Shown: one piece after another, positions 10,195 through 23,135 of the stretch
How the letters are laid out: the number at the start of each line of letters is the position of its first letter
Position numbering within the stretch: position 1 is the first letter of the stretch
Assembly (NCBI GenBank): GCA_038380795.1
Contig: CM076269.1
Location: 3,782,001-3,846,000, forward strand
Length of the DNA stretch: 64,000 nucleotides
Reading direction: 5' to 3'
Source: Pyrocephalus nanus
Taxonomy: Eukaryota; Chordata; Aves; Passeriformes; Tyrannidae
The notes under the pieces: model-generated
What the model was told of the DNA's origin: nothing
The model's input: the letters and a program-made list of their open reading frames with translations, nothing else
The model's database searches: none
Position numbers and translations under genes: made by a program

Positions 10195-10665
10195 AATACA
10201 GGGAAAAAAGCCAATTTCATCTTTATTAGAAGGAGATTTCTCTTTTAGTAATAAGCACACTTCAAATAATTAGCGTGTTTTACGTAATAATGAAATTATG
10301 GAAATGCAGGCCACTTATTCAAACAAGTCACCATTACCATATTTTTAAATATTAGACTTAATTAGAGTTTATCACTTCAGAGAAGTACGAGGAGTGGAGA
10401 TTTTTTTTCCTTTACAAAAAAAATCCTCATAAAGTGTTTATTAAGAGCGGGTAAGAAGGGGATAATGATCTGTTTGGAAATTAAGGCAATCAAACATTTA
10501 ATGCTCTGCACTCCTGTAGGCAAAAGCATTCAAATGAGTCAATTATACATCCATTATCCAGGCACGATTAAACAAGGCAGGACGGGGAATTTGTCCTCCG
10601 CATCATGCGATTGTCGCGAGGACTTATGTCCACTTAAAGGCAGATAATAAAACACTAAACTTGAA
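10195..10665. other. AT-rich conserved-looking block with TAATTA cores
   Basis: One of the most AT-rich blocks in the intron. It has TAATTA at 10267-10272 and 10359-10364, and TTTACGTAATAATG near 10280. It starts immediately after a CpG cluster (about 10108-10195). The combination is typical of developmental enhancers in vertebrate gene deserts. Its activity is inferred. Confidence 0.5.
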
Positions 10666-10784
10666 GAGGAAGAGAGGACTGAGCCAAGGGAAGAAAAGGG
10701 AAGAGAGGCAGTGGGTCAGTGGGACCGCAGAGGGGCAAGGGTGGGAGGTGGGTAAGGATGGAGCCCTGTCTGCATCCGAGCCCT

Positions 10785-11440
10785 TCATAAATCAAAGTAA
10801 TTAAGTTAACATGAAAATCAACTTCACCATCCCGTTAAATTACGGTATTTGCATATTAGGACTCAAATGAAGTAGGTAGCGGGAGAGGGGGCTGGGAGGG
10901 AAGGAGGGAGTGGGGGGGGTCAGGGGAGAAGGATAGGGAGGACCGTGCACCAAAAAGGGAACCATTTATTACAGTGAATAACTAATTTCAGAATTTATAG
11001 CACTGGATTTTCGTTCCTGTGCCATTTATATTACAGAAGGAAATTAAGGGGCGGGCAGGAGGCTGGCTGGACATCTTTCTGCGTTATTGCTTGTCTGCCA
11101 TTTGCAAATCATTATTAATTGTGGCCCATGTCGCTGGTGCAGCAGGGCAGGGTGCCTGGACAGCCGGAGCAGACACACATATCTCTTCATCAGGACCCCA
11201 GCCGCTAGCCCTGGAGAGCCAATTACCCCTCCCTGATTGGTATCAGATAAGGAGGGAATTTTTACAAATTAGGGAATAAATAGAATTTCCACACGTGGAG
11301 CAGGGAGGGCTTGAGAGGCAGTAATGAAAAACGATACATCACCATCAGCCAGACAACCCTATTCATACGCCGATGCATTACACTCACTACTCATAATCCT
11401 ACCGAGTGACAGACAACCGCTGAGCCGGCCGAGCCGGAGG
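10785..11440. other. Composite AT-rich block with POU octamer and G-rich core
   Basis: TAATTA occurs at 10798-10803, and a perfect POU octamer ATTTGCAT at 10847-10854. A G-rich purine stretch (10881-10941) splits the block. AT-rich sequence resumes with GAATTTATAGCACTGG near 10990 and an A/T/C-rich part to about 11400. A CpG cluster (about 11420-11530) follows at once. Confidence 0.5.
10881..10941 (+). repeat. G-rich purine stretch, quadruplex-prone
   Basis: Eight or more runs of at least three G occur within 61 bases, including an 8-G run at 10912-10919. It is almost free of pyrimidines on the + strand. It may form a quadruplex or act as a low-complexity spacer inside an otherwise AT-rich element. 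Confidence 0.6.
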
Positions 11441-12369
11441 GGAGCGCATCCCGACGGCCAGCCCGCTCCGGAGCAGGGTCTCCAGCCACCAGCATCCTTG
11501 CGGCAGCCCACGGAGGTCCCCGCTCCACCGGCCCTGTGGCGCAGCCTCTGCCATGACCTCGACAGCTTCCCACAGCCTGCATGGCATCGCTGGGCCGTGC
11601 AGGCGGGAGGGACAGACCTCCTGGCAGGGGTGATGCCGCACGGGGACCCATCCCTGCTCTGCCGCCAGCAGGAGGAGCCCAGCGGGACAAGCCTCCAAAG
11701 TCAGCCCCAAGTTTGGCCATTAAAGTCACCCAGCTGCATCCAAGCCTCTCACCTGACTCCCACATCCCTATGGGTAAAGCACATCTTCCCCAAAATTACC
11801 CAGCCCAAACTGTGTCCTGAAGAAGGCTGCCTCCTCCCTTGGTGATTCATGGCATTATCCTGCCATGACCACAAGACCCCCTACCTGATTTCCAACCTGT
11901 ATGTGCTTTTTTGTACTATTCAGGCCCCAGACCAGCCCCTGTGTTGCTCAGCCAGCCCCAAAGCCAGCAAAATCCCTGTGTCACCTTGTGAACAGTGCTG
12001 GAGTCGAAAATGGGAGAGGCAGCACCGGCTCCGAACAGCCACAGGAGCAAAGGATGTGCTCCTGCACAGCTCTGCACCACTGGGAATGGGCTCAGGCTGG
12101 GATACCTCCATTCCCTTCAAGTCCCCAATGCCAGACCCCAGAGCTGCCAGCCAGCTGTGTCCCACAATCCACTTCCAGACCCTGGCAGCTGCCTGCGGCA
12201 GCACAATCCTTTCCCTGGGCTGTGATGGTGCTGGATGGCCCTGGGGATGCAGCAAGCACCCAACTAAAGGGGCCTGGCACATGGTCGGCCTCAGAAAGAG
12301 CAAATCCTGGAGGTGTGGGGACCCCACTGACATTCCCGAGCCCAGTTTGCTCCGTACTCCCCAGCGCCT

Positions 12370-12600
12370 CCGCACCTCTAATTAGCTCTCCCTTATGACA
12401 AGCACGTCACTAAACAAAATGCGCAGCAGATCAATCTCGCCTGTAAGTCACGCAGCCTTTAATTTATTCAGCATACAATGTCGCTCCACCGCTGCCTTCC
12501 TGTAATTTATACCATACACTGTCGTGTATTATTTAAGTCCCCTGAGTGTTTTACAGTTCCCCTCAAAGTCGCCGTGCAAAATAAAGTCACGCTGGGGCAC
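12370..12600. other. AT-rich conserved-looking block
   Basis: It has TAATTA at 12379-12384 and TTTAATTTATTCAGC near 12459, then ATTTATACCATACACTG near 12504. The edges against GC-rich sequence are clear. Candidate regulatory element. Confidence 0.45.
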
Positions 12601-12999
12601 TGGAGAGGTGCAGGGAGGATGCAAACTGCTCCCTTGCTGGTATGAGACCCCGGCCTTCCACAGGGACAAGGTGATGGTGGTAAGTTCCTGCAGCTGTTGG
12701 TGTTTCCACCCTCCTTGTGGGTGGAAATGGGAACAGAAGGTGGGTCCCCACAGGAGCCCAATAAACCACAGGCTCCAATGCCAGCACTCCCTTAGAGAAG
12801 CAGAGGCTGGCAGCCAAGGGGAGAGAGCAGTAGGACTCATAGCAGGCCCTGAGAGCAGGAGGTCCTATCCCAAAACTGAGGTAAGGACTGGGGCTAGACT
12901 GGGCTGAGAGCTGGCTGGCAGCTGGAACGGCTGCTCTGAGCGGCTCCTCAAGAGCTTGTCTTTGGCCGTGCAGCTGGATGGAAACAGTCAGTGATGTAG

Positions 13000-13130
13000 A
13001 GCCGGATATCCTCCGCAGGGAAGGTTAAAACCTCTGTTCAGTGTAAAGTTGCCATATCTAAGCACTTATGATCATGATATTTATGGCTAGTTTATTCCAG
13101 GCTGTTAAAGGCAGCAGTAGTTATCCACAG
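13000..13130. other. Short AT-rich conserved-looking block
   Basis: About 130 bp with GTTGCCATATCTAAGCAC near 13048 and ATGATCATGATATTTATGG near 13068. It has no coding or repeat character. Confidence 0.35.
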
Positions 13131-13539
13131 ATAAAGGGAATTCGGCTCCCCTGACACCTTTTCTCCCTGCAGTGAAGGCATGCCTGGCCAGAGCCGGGTG
13201 ATCATGGTGTTGTAACTCATCCAATGGTTCCTGCCAGAGCCAGTACTGGGACCAGTCATGTAGATGTTTGGCATGGCAAGGATAGTGGCTGTTTCTGCCA
13301 TGTGGGAGCTGTGGGGACAGATCTGGGACATGCTGTCTCCGTGCCCCTGACTGATGCCACTGGGACCAGGAGGTCCCCAGGCTGCAGGGAGTAATTCAGT
13401 TTGCCCCCCACCACTGCTGTTGTCTCTGCTCCACATCCAGTTCCTGACACTCAGTCCCACCAGTGGGATTGGGACCCTAATTAGGGAGAAATTTCAAGGG
13501 AGAAATGAGAGAGTTTATAAAGCTGAGTTTCTCCTGCCT

Positions 13540-14110
13540 GAGTGACATGAGATGTCAGAGAAAGGAAATAAAAGGCAAGAATGCAATTCCAGCGCTGCCG
13601 AGAGTGTGTCGTGAGTCCTAATGGAAAGTTCTCCTGCTCTTTAAAGCTTGGTCAGATGGCCTAGTTATTGCTTTAAAAGGACCCAGAATCAAACTGCGAC
13701 GCCGCACTCGAAGCCTTCAAATAAAGCGAGCTGTTTCTGCAAGTCCGGCGAGGCAGAGGCAGGCGATTACACAGAGAAGGGCAGGTCTCTCTATCTTGGA
13801 GGGAGACCTACCTATTTTTAAACATTAGCTCCAAATCAGCAGCTCACCTCTTTGTCTAACCCAAACCCTCTCTCGCCTTCTGGAGGCGAGATCAAACGCC
13901 AGCCCTGCTGCCATTGTTTCTCTCCCAGCGAGATGGATGCGGGACTGTAATCTTCCCACAAAGCCACATGCTTCAAAGGTATCAAAAGTGCTTATTAAAA
14001 GTCCTAGGAAACTAATTTAATAACATCCCAAAGGGCTGGAAAAATCAGCGCTGGCAGCTCAAAATATAACCTGGCGAGGGAGACGGGCCCCTGTTCAACG
14101 CGACTTTGTC
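13540..14110. other. Long conserved-looking block
   Basis: This is about 570 bp of high-complexity, moderate-GC sequence with several AT-rich cores: TATTGCTTTAAAAGG near 13666, CCTATTTTTAAACATTAG near 13811 and AACTAATTTAATAACATC near 14010. Frequent stops in all frames argue against coding. Confidence 0.4.
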
Positions 14111-14759
14111 TGCGGGCAGCTGCACACAGGGCCAGGGCACTTCTGCAGACCTGCTACCCCTCTGTGGTGTGACTGCCCTGGTGCTGCCTGCTCTCCTGTC
14201 AGGGACACAGCCAGGTGAGGAGTGTGGAGGACTCCGTGGGGCTGTGCTTTCACCAAGGCCCTTTTTGGGCCAGAGGCATCCTCTCATGGTAGGGCCAGAG
14301 ACTGTCTATCTGCTCCCAGCTCTGCGGCTTGGCTCCCCTTCTTGAGCCAGAGAGTCCTGCACCATCCCAGAGGCAGGATTTCAGGCTTGCCTCTGGAACA
14401 CGAAAAGCATTGTGTGACTTTTCCAGCTCTCTCTTTGTGCCAGGCTGGAGAGCCACACTCGAGGTGGACACACGCTGGTCCGTGCACGGTGCAGGCGAGG
14501 ACGTCAGCCAGGCCTGCAAAGCCACATCAGAGACCCGTGTGCCGTGTGAGACAGACCTGCACATCTCTGCAGGGATGGGCCGGCACACGTGCCTTCCACT
14601 AGGGCGTCCGTGCAGCAGGCACGTGCTCCCAGCCGCAGTGGCATGAGGGCTGTGCTCCCCTGCATCCCCCCCGAGCCAGTCCCTGCTCCCAGCCTGTGCC
14701 GCAGGACCCTGGGGCTGCTTCCCGTCTGAACGGTGCAGGCTCCCGTGGAAAGGGGCAGG

Positions 14760-15065
14760 GGATGGAAATTAACGCTCCAGCCTCCGTCTCATCCTGCCCA
14801 TTAGCGGGGCTGTTTTACTCCGGATCATTAAATATGTATATCTTATTACACGCCTTGTTACAGTATTGAGCTCTATTGACTGATAATAAATTCCAAGCAT
14901 CATCCTGGTCATAAATTTATCTGGAGATGATGAAGACTCAATAATCTAGTCATGCAGATAATATGATAGGGCCTTAAAAAAGATCATTACATTATATGCC
15001 AAAATTAAAAGTGAAATACACTTTATTAACACTGTTTCCACACTCGGGGCCATTACTTGTTATAT
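14760..15065. other. AT-rich conserved-looking block
   Basis: A dense AT-rich element with GGATCATTAAATATG near 14821, GACTGATAATAAATTCC near 14878 and TCATGCAGATAATATG near 14950. It ends sharply at a GC-rich stretch. Confidence 0.5.
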
Positions 15066-15769
15066 CTCCTCTTGCCCTCCCACCCACCTGCACACCATCC
15101 CTCAGGTGAGCCAGGGAAGGCGAGACAAGGCAGAGCTACCAAGATCCACCCTGGCAGGAGCCTGGCAGAGGGGAACAGGGGGGTGGCAGGTGGCACACAC
15201 AGGACGTTCCAGCTTGACCCCAAGGATGCTGGGCCCTGCCTGGTACAGCATCACTGCCCTGCCCATTGGGCAGTGGCTCCTGAGCAACTCCAGGTGTCTC
15301 AACAAACTCCTGCCTGCAGGCAGCCCTGGGCTGTAGTCATTAGGATGAAGGACAGCCTTGCCTCCCACCTCCATAAGGAAGAAGCAACTTCTGTCAGCTT
15401 TGGGTCTCATGAGAAAGCTGCCCACCCAGTGGGGTTAATCCCATATCTCCCACCTGACAGCTCCTCTCCCACAGGCTTGGGCAAGCTGCAGAGCCAAGAC
15501 GGGGGTCCCCACTCATAGCTGGTCACACTGCAGCGTGGCACAGACAGCCAGAGAGCAGAAATGGGGATATGGGAGCAGTGGGTGACCCCTCTGAGAGAGG
15601 AGGGTGCCTGGCAGGCTCCCAGCACCCTGCTGCCAGTCTCACCAAGCTGTCCCTTGGTGGGACAGTAAGGGCCAGGCAGCTCCCGACCACCCTCCCCGGG
15701 GACTGGGGCTTGGTCTCCTCCTCCTGCTGGCCCTCCGAAGCCATTCCTCTCCTTTAATAAGAAGGTCAC

Positions 15770-16280
15770 AGCCATTTAAACTCCTGTGATGGGGGCAGGT
15801 GGCTCGCACCCCTCCCGCCTGGCAGGGCGGCCTGGCTACACTCCTGCCTGCTGATCAGTGGCACGTGGCAAGTTTAAAGCGTCCCCACCCCGGCCCCCCT
15901 CCCCTCCGCCACCTTCCTCTCCAGACACGCAAGGTGACAAGCGCTGGGGGGCCCATGGATCAATGCTGCGACACAGATCGGCTGCCGGGAAAAACCAATC
16001 GCAGATCAGATGGAAACTGACTTCTTCTTGTATCTGCCCGGCTCTCGCAGGGATAGATTGGCTGGAGAAATCCGATGGTGAGAAGAGACAAAGGGGGAGG
16101 CGATGGGGAGAGGAGGAAAGGGCTGATAATGCTCCTGCCGCGGCTCTAATCTGTGACAACCCGAGGATTTGCTGAAAACCATTATCACACTGCTCTCCCT
16201 TCTCTTGTCCCTGATAAAGCCCCAGCTAATCTGTTTGTTGCAGGTATTGAACAATGCATTTAGCGAAACAAGGGGTGTGT
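15770..16280. other. Conserved-looking block, mixed composition
   Basis: A first part (about 15770-15900) has moderate GC. The second part holds ATCGCAGATCAGATGG near 15998, TAGATTGGCTGGAG near 16053 and ATTGAACAATGCATTTAGC near 16247. The ACAATG core (16251-16256) suits SOX-family factors. Regulatory role inferred. Confidence 0.35.
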
Positions 16281-16789
16281 GTGCCCGCGGAGCACATTTT
16301 TTTTTCCCCTCCGCACCTCTGGCTTCACTGGGAGGCAACGGGGGAGAAGGAAGGGCAGGGATTATTTTGTCTGTGGACTCTGGGCCATGCTGTGGGCTGG
16401 GGTGCCGTGCCTGGCACAGGGAAACATCTCTGCCGACCACCCTCAGCGAGTTCTGGGGAGCTTTTTCTCAGGGACGGTGTTCCGCCTTCATAACGCAATC
16501 GCGAAGAAGCCCTGGTGATGCTGCAGTGCCGTGCCACATCCCAGCTGGAGCATCCTCACCGCCCAGCGCACACCCAGCCGCGTTGCCACGGGGCAAAACA
16601 GCCGAGACGGGGGGACACGGGGAGTCAGTGCCCCGGGAACAGCTCCCGGCTCCCCCGCCTATGGAGTCTGACTCGCCTACTGCCTGCCTGTCCCAGTGCT
16701 GACCTCGTCCCCTCCCCTTGTGAGAGGTGCTTTCTCCGGGGAGGAGAGATAATTCAGTGGCTCTGAAAGCCCAGACCCGGGGCTCTCGC

Positions 16790-17335
16790 AGCCGCCTGTT
16801 ACAAACAGTTCTAGTGGAACATTAATTATAGTAATTTAGCCGTGGAACACTAACTGCAGCCAGTGCAATAGCATTCAGTACATTAGTGGCTATAACCCAC
16901 TCCTTAAAAAAGACATTTGGCTACTGACAGCTGATAAAATGAGTTGTGAAGCATAACCAAAGGGGGGAAAAAAAAATAATCAGAAGTGTGCTGCGAGCGA
17001 GCCGTGGGGCAGGAGGGTGGGGGGCAGCACCCCACGGGGTGCCGGGGTGGGGTAGGAGATGTCGGAGGGCCTGACATCACCCTCCTGCCTGCCATGTGGC
17101 CCACGGGCCAGCGGGCTCCCCGGGCAGGGCTCAGCGAGGCGAGGGACGCGGGGCTGTGTCTCGGCAGTATGTCAAACAGAAGGACATTTCCTTCTATCTC
17201 CCAGCTGCCGCCCCAGGGCACAATCCACCTACATTCAATCTTTACTCCACTACACATGTTTCCTTTCCAGCCTCGGATTATTTTTTATCATCAAATTACC
17301 GTGGCGATAAGATGGAGTAGATGTGATAGCGAGCA
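16790..17335. other. AT-rich blocks flanking a GC-rich centre
   Basis: The left part (16790-16985) has TAATTA at 16823-16828 and AGTAATTTAGCC near 16830. The right part (17200-17335) has CCTACATTCAATCTTTAC near 17227 and ATCATCAAATTACCG near 17287. The centre is GC-rich and featureless. These could be two elements. Confidence 0.4.
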
Positions 17336-17874
17336 GAGAGCCCGCCCTCCCCTCTCCCCCACTTCCCCAGCATCCCTCCTCCCTCCGCCACCCCTAGCCT
17401 CCTGCCCCGAGCAGGCAGGGAGGTATCCAAATGTCAGAATATGAGAAGAGACCCCCTGAGCAGCTGGATTTGCTGTCTGGGACCAAACCATGGCTGACAG
17501 CGAGCATCTGAGCGCAGGCAAGACTGCAGGTGGCCATCAGGCTGGCTGGGAAAACTTGCAGGGTGCCCTGTCGTAGTGGGGGACCCCACCAGCAGCTGGA
17601 GCCGAGCATCTGCTCCCCACTGCTCCTCTGCAGCACCCTGGCTCCCTCACATCACCCAGTGTCCCACCCTGGCACCAGAGGTGTGAGAGAGTGGTGATAC
17701 CAATGAGGCAGCAGAGACAGAGGGAGCCTGGTGCAGGCGTGGCAGGAAAAGTACAGCGTTGCCGTTACCAAGAAGTGCTGCAAGAAGCCTGAGAAGTGCT
17801 GCAAGGCTCTGCTGTGATGAATCCTCTCCTTCTCCTTGTTTACTTCAGTCTGCAACAAATGAGTCCCTGTCCGT

Positions 17875-18130
17875 CCAGGGATAGCTCATCCGGAGGAATG
17901 CTCTTTCAGACCTCTCCCTCTAATCCCTATTAATTTAAATAATGCTTGCCCACTCTTCTCAAACTATTTATTATTTATCAGGTTTGTTTATTTGTAGCTA
18001 ACAGGTAGCGCTCAGCATGCGTCCCCAGCACAGGGACAGGGGCCGTTCATCACACCGGCTCCCCCGCCATCCACCATCCGTCAATTACTCCTGCTTCCTT
18101 TAATTAGTAATGAGGACTAATATCTCTGCC
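17875..18130. other. AT-rich conserved-looking block
   Basis: It carries CTATTAATTTAAATAATGC near 17926, ATTTATTATTTATCAGG near 17966, and TTTAATTAGTAATGAGG near 18099. Candidate homeodomain-rich element. Confidence 0.45.
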
Positions 18131-18429
18131 TGGGATGGTGGCTGGAGCGGAACTTTCCCTCCGGTGGCATCTGAGCAGCACAAGGGAGGGAATGAAAAAT
18201 AAATAACAGTGCCAGGCTGTGTCTCTGAGTGCTCACCAGCCCCACACCCCCATTTCCAGGGAGGGTGGGACTCCCTGCACACCAGAGGCTCCTACCCAGC
18301 AAGGCAGGGGAGGCAATACCAGCCAGGTCCCTATCCATGGGTGCCCTTTTCTGCACAGTAGGGCCATCCCGAACCACGGGGGATCCCCTGCTGAGTCCCA
18401 GCTGCTGAGCTCTGCACAGGTATCAGCAA

Positions 18430-18830
18430 GGGAAAGTCTAAATTAAATGCCCATTAGAGCCTCTGGCCTTGCCTGGCGGTCCCAGGGAGCTCTGTATCAG
18501 AACATGCCATCCAGAAGCAGCCTAATAGCGAAGGCAGCACATGATATAAATGGAGCCCCTTTGATTTATTGACTGGGAGAAGTTTTTACACGATAGCCCA
18601 TTAAGACGGACGGCTCTGTTTACAGCCAGGCCATCTAGCTATAGGGACCCTGCACTGGATGGTGTGTTTTGCTATTGCTCTTCAGGCAGACATCTCATTA
18701 AGGGGAACAGCATATGGAGCTCTTTGGATCTATACTTCACGAGTCCTGAGGGAGGCTTTTACCATTTTTAATAAGCGGGCAAGGTTAGCAAACCTGCAAC
18801 GCAGTGACCTCCCCTCCCTGTGCGATGGAT
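18430..18830. other. Conserved-looking block
   Basis: High-complexity, moderate-GC sequence with ACATGATATAAATGGAGCCC near 18539, TTTGATTTATTGACTGGG near 18561 and TTTTTAATAAGCGGGC near 18764. Even spread of stops excludes a coding frame. Confidence 0.4.
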
Positions 18831-19084
18831 CTCCCTGAAACGCAGAGAGCTGGACTCACCGGGTGCGCGCAGGACTCCATAAATCACCTCCCCGCTGCCG
18901 GACGGGGAAACCGGCCAGGCAGGACGGCAGTGGGGGGCTGGAGAAGGCAGCGCTGCAGCCAAAACGGGACAGCAGCCACGCAGGGCTCAGCCAAACCCAC
19001 CGGGGGCAGGCAGCTTGGCAGAGAGCGGTGTGGAGCGTGCCCCTGCCCATCGTGCCGGGTGGGGTGACGGGCAGCACCGGGGAC

Positions 19085-19260
19085 TCAGCCGGGAAAGGTG
19101 CTTTAAGGAGAGAGTGTTAACACGATAGCCACAGTGAAGGAAACAAAACCCCCAGCTGGCTGTTGAGGGGGATTATTCCATATTCAGTAACACGGCTGTT
19201 TAGGAGAACAAGTAATCTCTGGCAAAGACCTCCGGCTCTTCTCTGATCTGATAAAGCCAC
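19085..19260. other. Short conserved-looking block
   Basis: It includes GTTAACACGATAGCC near 19115, TATTCCATATTCAGTAAC near 19174 and TGATCTGATAAAGCC near 19242. Candidate element only. Confidence 0.35.
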
Positions 19261-19599
19261 GCAGCCTACAGGCAAGCTGGCCCCTGCAGGCACTGCTGGG
19301 GATGGATGCTGTGGCCTGGGGTGGCTGAGGCAGGAGGAGGATGGGGAAGGCAGGCACACGGGGTGAGCTGCCACGGGATATGGTGGATACGCTGAAAACA
19401 ACCTCACCCTGGACATTTTTCCAAAGCGAAAGGGCTTGTTTGTGCAAGGTTTGGGTGTTTGTGCTCGGGCACCACTTACACCCCCAGGCAGAGCAGCACA
19501 GACATGCAGCCTCAAGGCAGTGGTGACACTTAATGGGCAGAGCTCCCACCATCTCCTCCTGGCCTGGGTGCTCACTCATTCCCCAGCAACAGCAATCTG

Positions 19600-20110
19600 G
19601 CTCTTGCCCATCAGCCAGACCTTAAATCCCTGTTTTCCACTCCTGTGGTACCAGCTAAGCACTGCAAACATCACCGATCACTGGCATTTAATTTATACAT
19701 CTAAAATTCGCACCATGGAAAAACCTGCCAGAAAAGCAGGGAACTAAGAACGCGGCTGTTTCCTTTTGAGAAGTCTGCCTGACTCTGGCTGGGAAAGAGG
19801 GAAGGCAAAGAAGGACCAACAGACAGACGTGGTGGCGTATTTGGGTCTCTTTCCAGCAGTTCTCTTACAAACAGTCTGAGCATCTTTGAAATGAAATTTT
19901 GTAGGCGATTAGCTCACAATGTGAACTTAATTGCTTTTGGTATTTAAAAAACCCCATTAAATTAAACGGCCGAGATATTGAGGCTTAAGCAATGGCTGCT
20001 TGCAATGCACAGTAACTACCAGCCTCATTACCGGGATGCCAAATCCAGCGGCGGAATGCACAGACCCATGTGACGTGATCGGTGCAGCTCTAATGCTCCC
20101 TCCCTGCTCA
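19600..20110. other. Conserved-looking block with AT-rich core
   Basis: The core at about 19880-20000 contains GCGATTAGCTCACAATG near 19903, TTAATTGCTTTTGG near 19927 and CCATTAAATTAAACGG near 19954. The GATTA core suits bicoid/OTX-type homeodomains. Function inferred. Confidence 0.45.
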
Positions 20111-20579
20111 CACTCATTGGTGAGAGGATCTTGAGAGCAGTAAGAGTATGGCTCAGGGCAAGGCTGGCATGGAGCACCAGCCCAGCAACAGCACCCCAAG
20201 CTCCTGGTTCACCAAATCATCCTGGCTGGACAAGATAATCCTGACCTGGGTGTCTGGAAGCCAAGGGAGGATTGGGCTACTTCAGCTTGATAAGAGGAGC
20301 AGCTGGAGTGGCAGAGTCCCACACTGCAGGACACCTGAGTCCTGCTGTGCCAGGACAGCAGGGTGACCTCCACTGATCCACTTCGGCCCCCGCTGCATGG
20401 GGATCCCACAGTGTCTGCACTCAGAGAGCAGCAGGTGCACAGCTCCCACAGGTGACTACCAAGTGATGGGAGCTCGGTTGGTATCATTTATCCCCAGAGA
20501 CAGCCCCAAAGTTGGGACCTCCTTACACCAGGGCTGTGCAAAGTAGCTCTCCTCTGCCACAGAGCTCGCAGCGCTGCCC

Positions 20580-20950
20580 GGCTTCGCATTTAGTGCCATA
20601 ACACAGCAGTGCTTTCACCTTACTTTACTTGTTTGTTTAAATTATTTACACTCCTTAGATGCAAGATTGCTCTCCAAAAGGAGCATCCTTTTGGCTGCTG
20701 CAGCTTTAAAATGACTTGCATCCATCACTCAATCGCTTTCAGGTCAAACACACGCTCCCGACTTAATGACCACATTTCCGCAGCAACAAATCTGTCACCG
20801 CTGTTTGTTTAAAGCCAACAATCTGTAGGAGCACTGTGTGCAAGGATTGAATTAACTCAGCATCTGAATGACTGTGGTGCCAGATCATTCAAATTGCACC
20901 CTTCCTAAGATCTTCCAGCAATGTTAATTAATGTTCCTTGGGTGATGTGC
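20580..20950. other. Conserved-looking block
   Basis: It has TTGTTTGTTTAAATTATTTA near 20629, a second TTTGTTTAAAGCC near 20803, and AATGTTAATTAATGTTCC near 20920. TGTTTAAA and TGTTTA words suit forkhead factors. No open frame of note crosses it. Confidence 0.4.
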
Positions 20951-21119
20951 AACATGCTGCAGTGCACAGGGTTGCTGGAGAGAGCAAAGCACAATCCCTG
21001 TGGGCCTGGAGACACGGGAGCCGGGTTCCAGGTTGCCTCAGCCTCAGGAGCACATGGGGGGTGTGTGTTGGAAACAAAGAGGGGCTGGTGGCTTCCCCTT
21101 GCTCTGACACAACCTACTC

Positions 21120-21310
21120 TGATTTTCCCCAAAGTTTAAGTGATTCAGAGGAGATATTCCATGCTGGATGTCCAACTCACACTGAATTTTCCTCCCAGGA
21201 AATTCCAGCCCGAATCATTAATACATTGCCACCAACAAGAATGACAAATATGTCGCTATTTCCGTTACACTTCAGCTACTTGCAGTTGCAAGGTTTTTTT
21301 TGTGTGTGCC
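21120..21310. other. Short conserved-looking block
   Basis: About 190 bp with CGAATCATTAATACATTGCC near 21211 and ACAAATATGTCGCTATTTCC near 21244. The preceding and following sequence is GC-rich. Confidence 0.35.
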
Positions 21311-22034
21311 CAGATGTTTTGGAACAAAGCCTCGTAGTCTGTTGGGAAGGTGACTTTGGGGCCAGGGAATGTTTTGGATTTCCCCTCACAATCAAGCTAA
21401 CTTTGGGCACAGCCAGCCTTGCCTGCAGCCCTAGGTGGCTGCACGTGCGCTGACACCCATCCCAGTGCCGGCCCCCTGCTCCCAGCTGCTGCAACCCTCC
21501 TGGCACCCCCTCCAGACACCTGTGTGGGAAGTGGGACCCAGCTCTCCGGGTGCTCAATGATTTCCCCAGGAAGCGCGAGGGAGGAAACTGCGCTATTGAA
21601 ACACTTGCACCAACAAGAGCTGGAGTCAGGGGCAGGCAGGCAGGAGGAAACAGTGATGGGGGGCTGGTAGCAGGGGCAGCTGGGATGATACCTGAGACAT
21701 GGGGGAAGGGACTGGGTCAAGGAAACAAGGACAAAGAGCTAGGATGTGGATAGAGAGGCAGACTGAGCTTGGCAAGATGTGCAGAGAAGGAAGGAGGGAG
21801 TGGGATTCAATCCAGCACCAAACCACCTAGGGTCTCCTGCTACCCCATCCACAGCCTCCGGCTACTGCAGCCCTTGCTTGCCAGCAAGTCCTTGTCACAA
21901 AGTCCCCATCCCAGGCCCCTGGCCACAGTCTCTGTTTGTCTGAGGAATTCACATCTCCATGGAGCAGAACTGGGGTCTGCCAGGGGGTCCTAACCTGAAG
22001 AGCCAGAGCCCTCCCCCAGCCTCCCCTTGGCTCG

Positions 22035-22200
22035 CTGCAGTTAATTGGGGCACAGCTCTAATCTCTACCTGCCATTGATTTAAATTCAGCTCAAATTTTC
22101 TTCTTTGACCTTCTCTCCTCCAGACCCTGCTTGCAAACAGAACACAAATCCTCAAACATTCTCTTCGTTTTTCCTGCAATATTCCAGCATGCCCCAGTCC
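22035..22200. other. Short conserved-looking block
   Basis: It includes CTGCAGTTAATTGGGGC near 22035 and CCATTGATTTAAATTCAGC near 22072. Candidate element by composition. Confidence 0.35.
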
Positions 22201-23029
22201 CAGGGTGGGGAAGGCAATGACCAATGCTTGTTTGAGCCTAGACCCTCATGCACAGGGATGGACACCCCCACTCCCTGCAGACACCTTTCCCAGGGCACAC
22301 TCACCCCAGCTCCAGCATGGAAATGGAAGTGGTGATGCTCTGATACCATCCAAATGACAAGAGAAAAGCACGATAAGGGGACCTCCAGGTGATTTCCTCT
22401 AGGACAGGTGCCTTTTTTCTAGAAGCCTGTCGATCCAAGCAGGGCATATGGGAGTGCTCCTGACTGTGCCCAGGTCTCAGCTGCTGGGTTTGCATCAAGC
22501 ACCCATCCCACTGGAGGGATCTTCTTCTGTCCACTTGAGAACTGCTCCCTCTGCGCTGAGCCCCAACCCCGTGTGGGCTGGGATGCTTCAAAGGCAAGTG
22601 GAAGGAGATGAGCTGGCCACGAGCTAGGGGAAGATCTCTCCTTCCCTGTGTCTCTGGGGCCATGGATCAGGCACAGAGACCAGGAACACCTGCTCCCAGC
22701 TTTCTTACGCCCCTGGTATTCTGTGCCGTGATCTGGAAGGGGAGCCAGCCACTCGGAAGCAGTTAAAATCAGATTACAGTGTGCTGGTGCAGACAAGCAG
22801 GGGAGGTGAGGGTCCAAGACAGTGCCTTGGAGATGTTCCTTGCAGAGAGACACTGCCAGCACCACAAGGAATGGGGGGGGGGGGCGAGTTGCCAGGGGGG
22901 TTCAGGATGGGAGAAGCCCACACCTTCCTGGCACCCCAAAATGGGTGGGAAACCTGTATTAAGGCTCCTTTCTCAAGAAAGTGTGGATGCCAGAATTTCA
23001 GCCCTCCTGGGGTTCTTCTTTTCCTGGCA

Positions 23030-23135
23030 GCAATTCACTATGTAAAGAGGCTGGATATTTATAATTATGCTCAAAGTGGCCACTTTGAAAATCTATATGT
23101 CTCTAGGCTCCCTGTACATCATAATGTCAAGTCTG
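23030..23135. other. Short AT-rich conserved-looking block
   Basis: About 105 bp containing GGATATTTATAATTATGC near 23053, the mirror-like AAAGTGGCCACTTT (23073-23086, a perfect palindrome) and CATCATAATGTCAAG near 23117. Confidence 0.4.

Noticed and set aside
22873..22884. 12-G homopolymer
   Set aside because: A simple run in featureless intron; quadruplex potential is possible but there is no supporting structure, and length may be a sequencing artefact.
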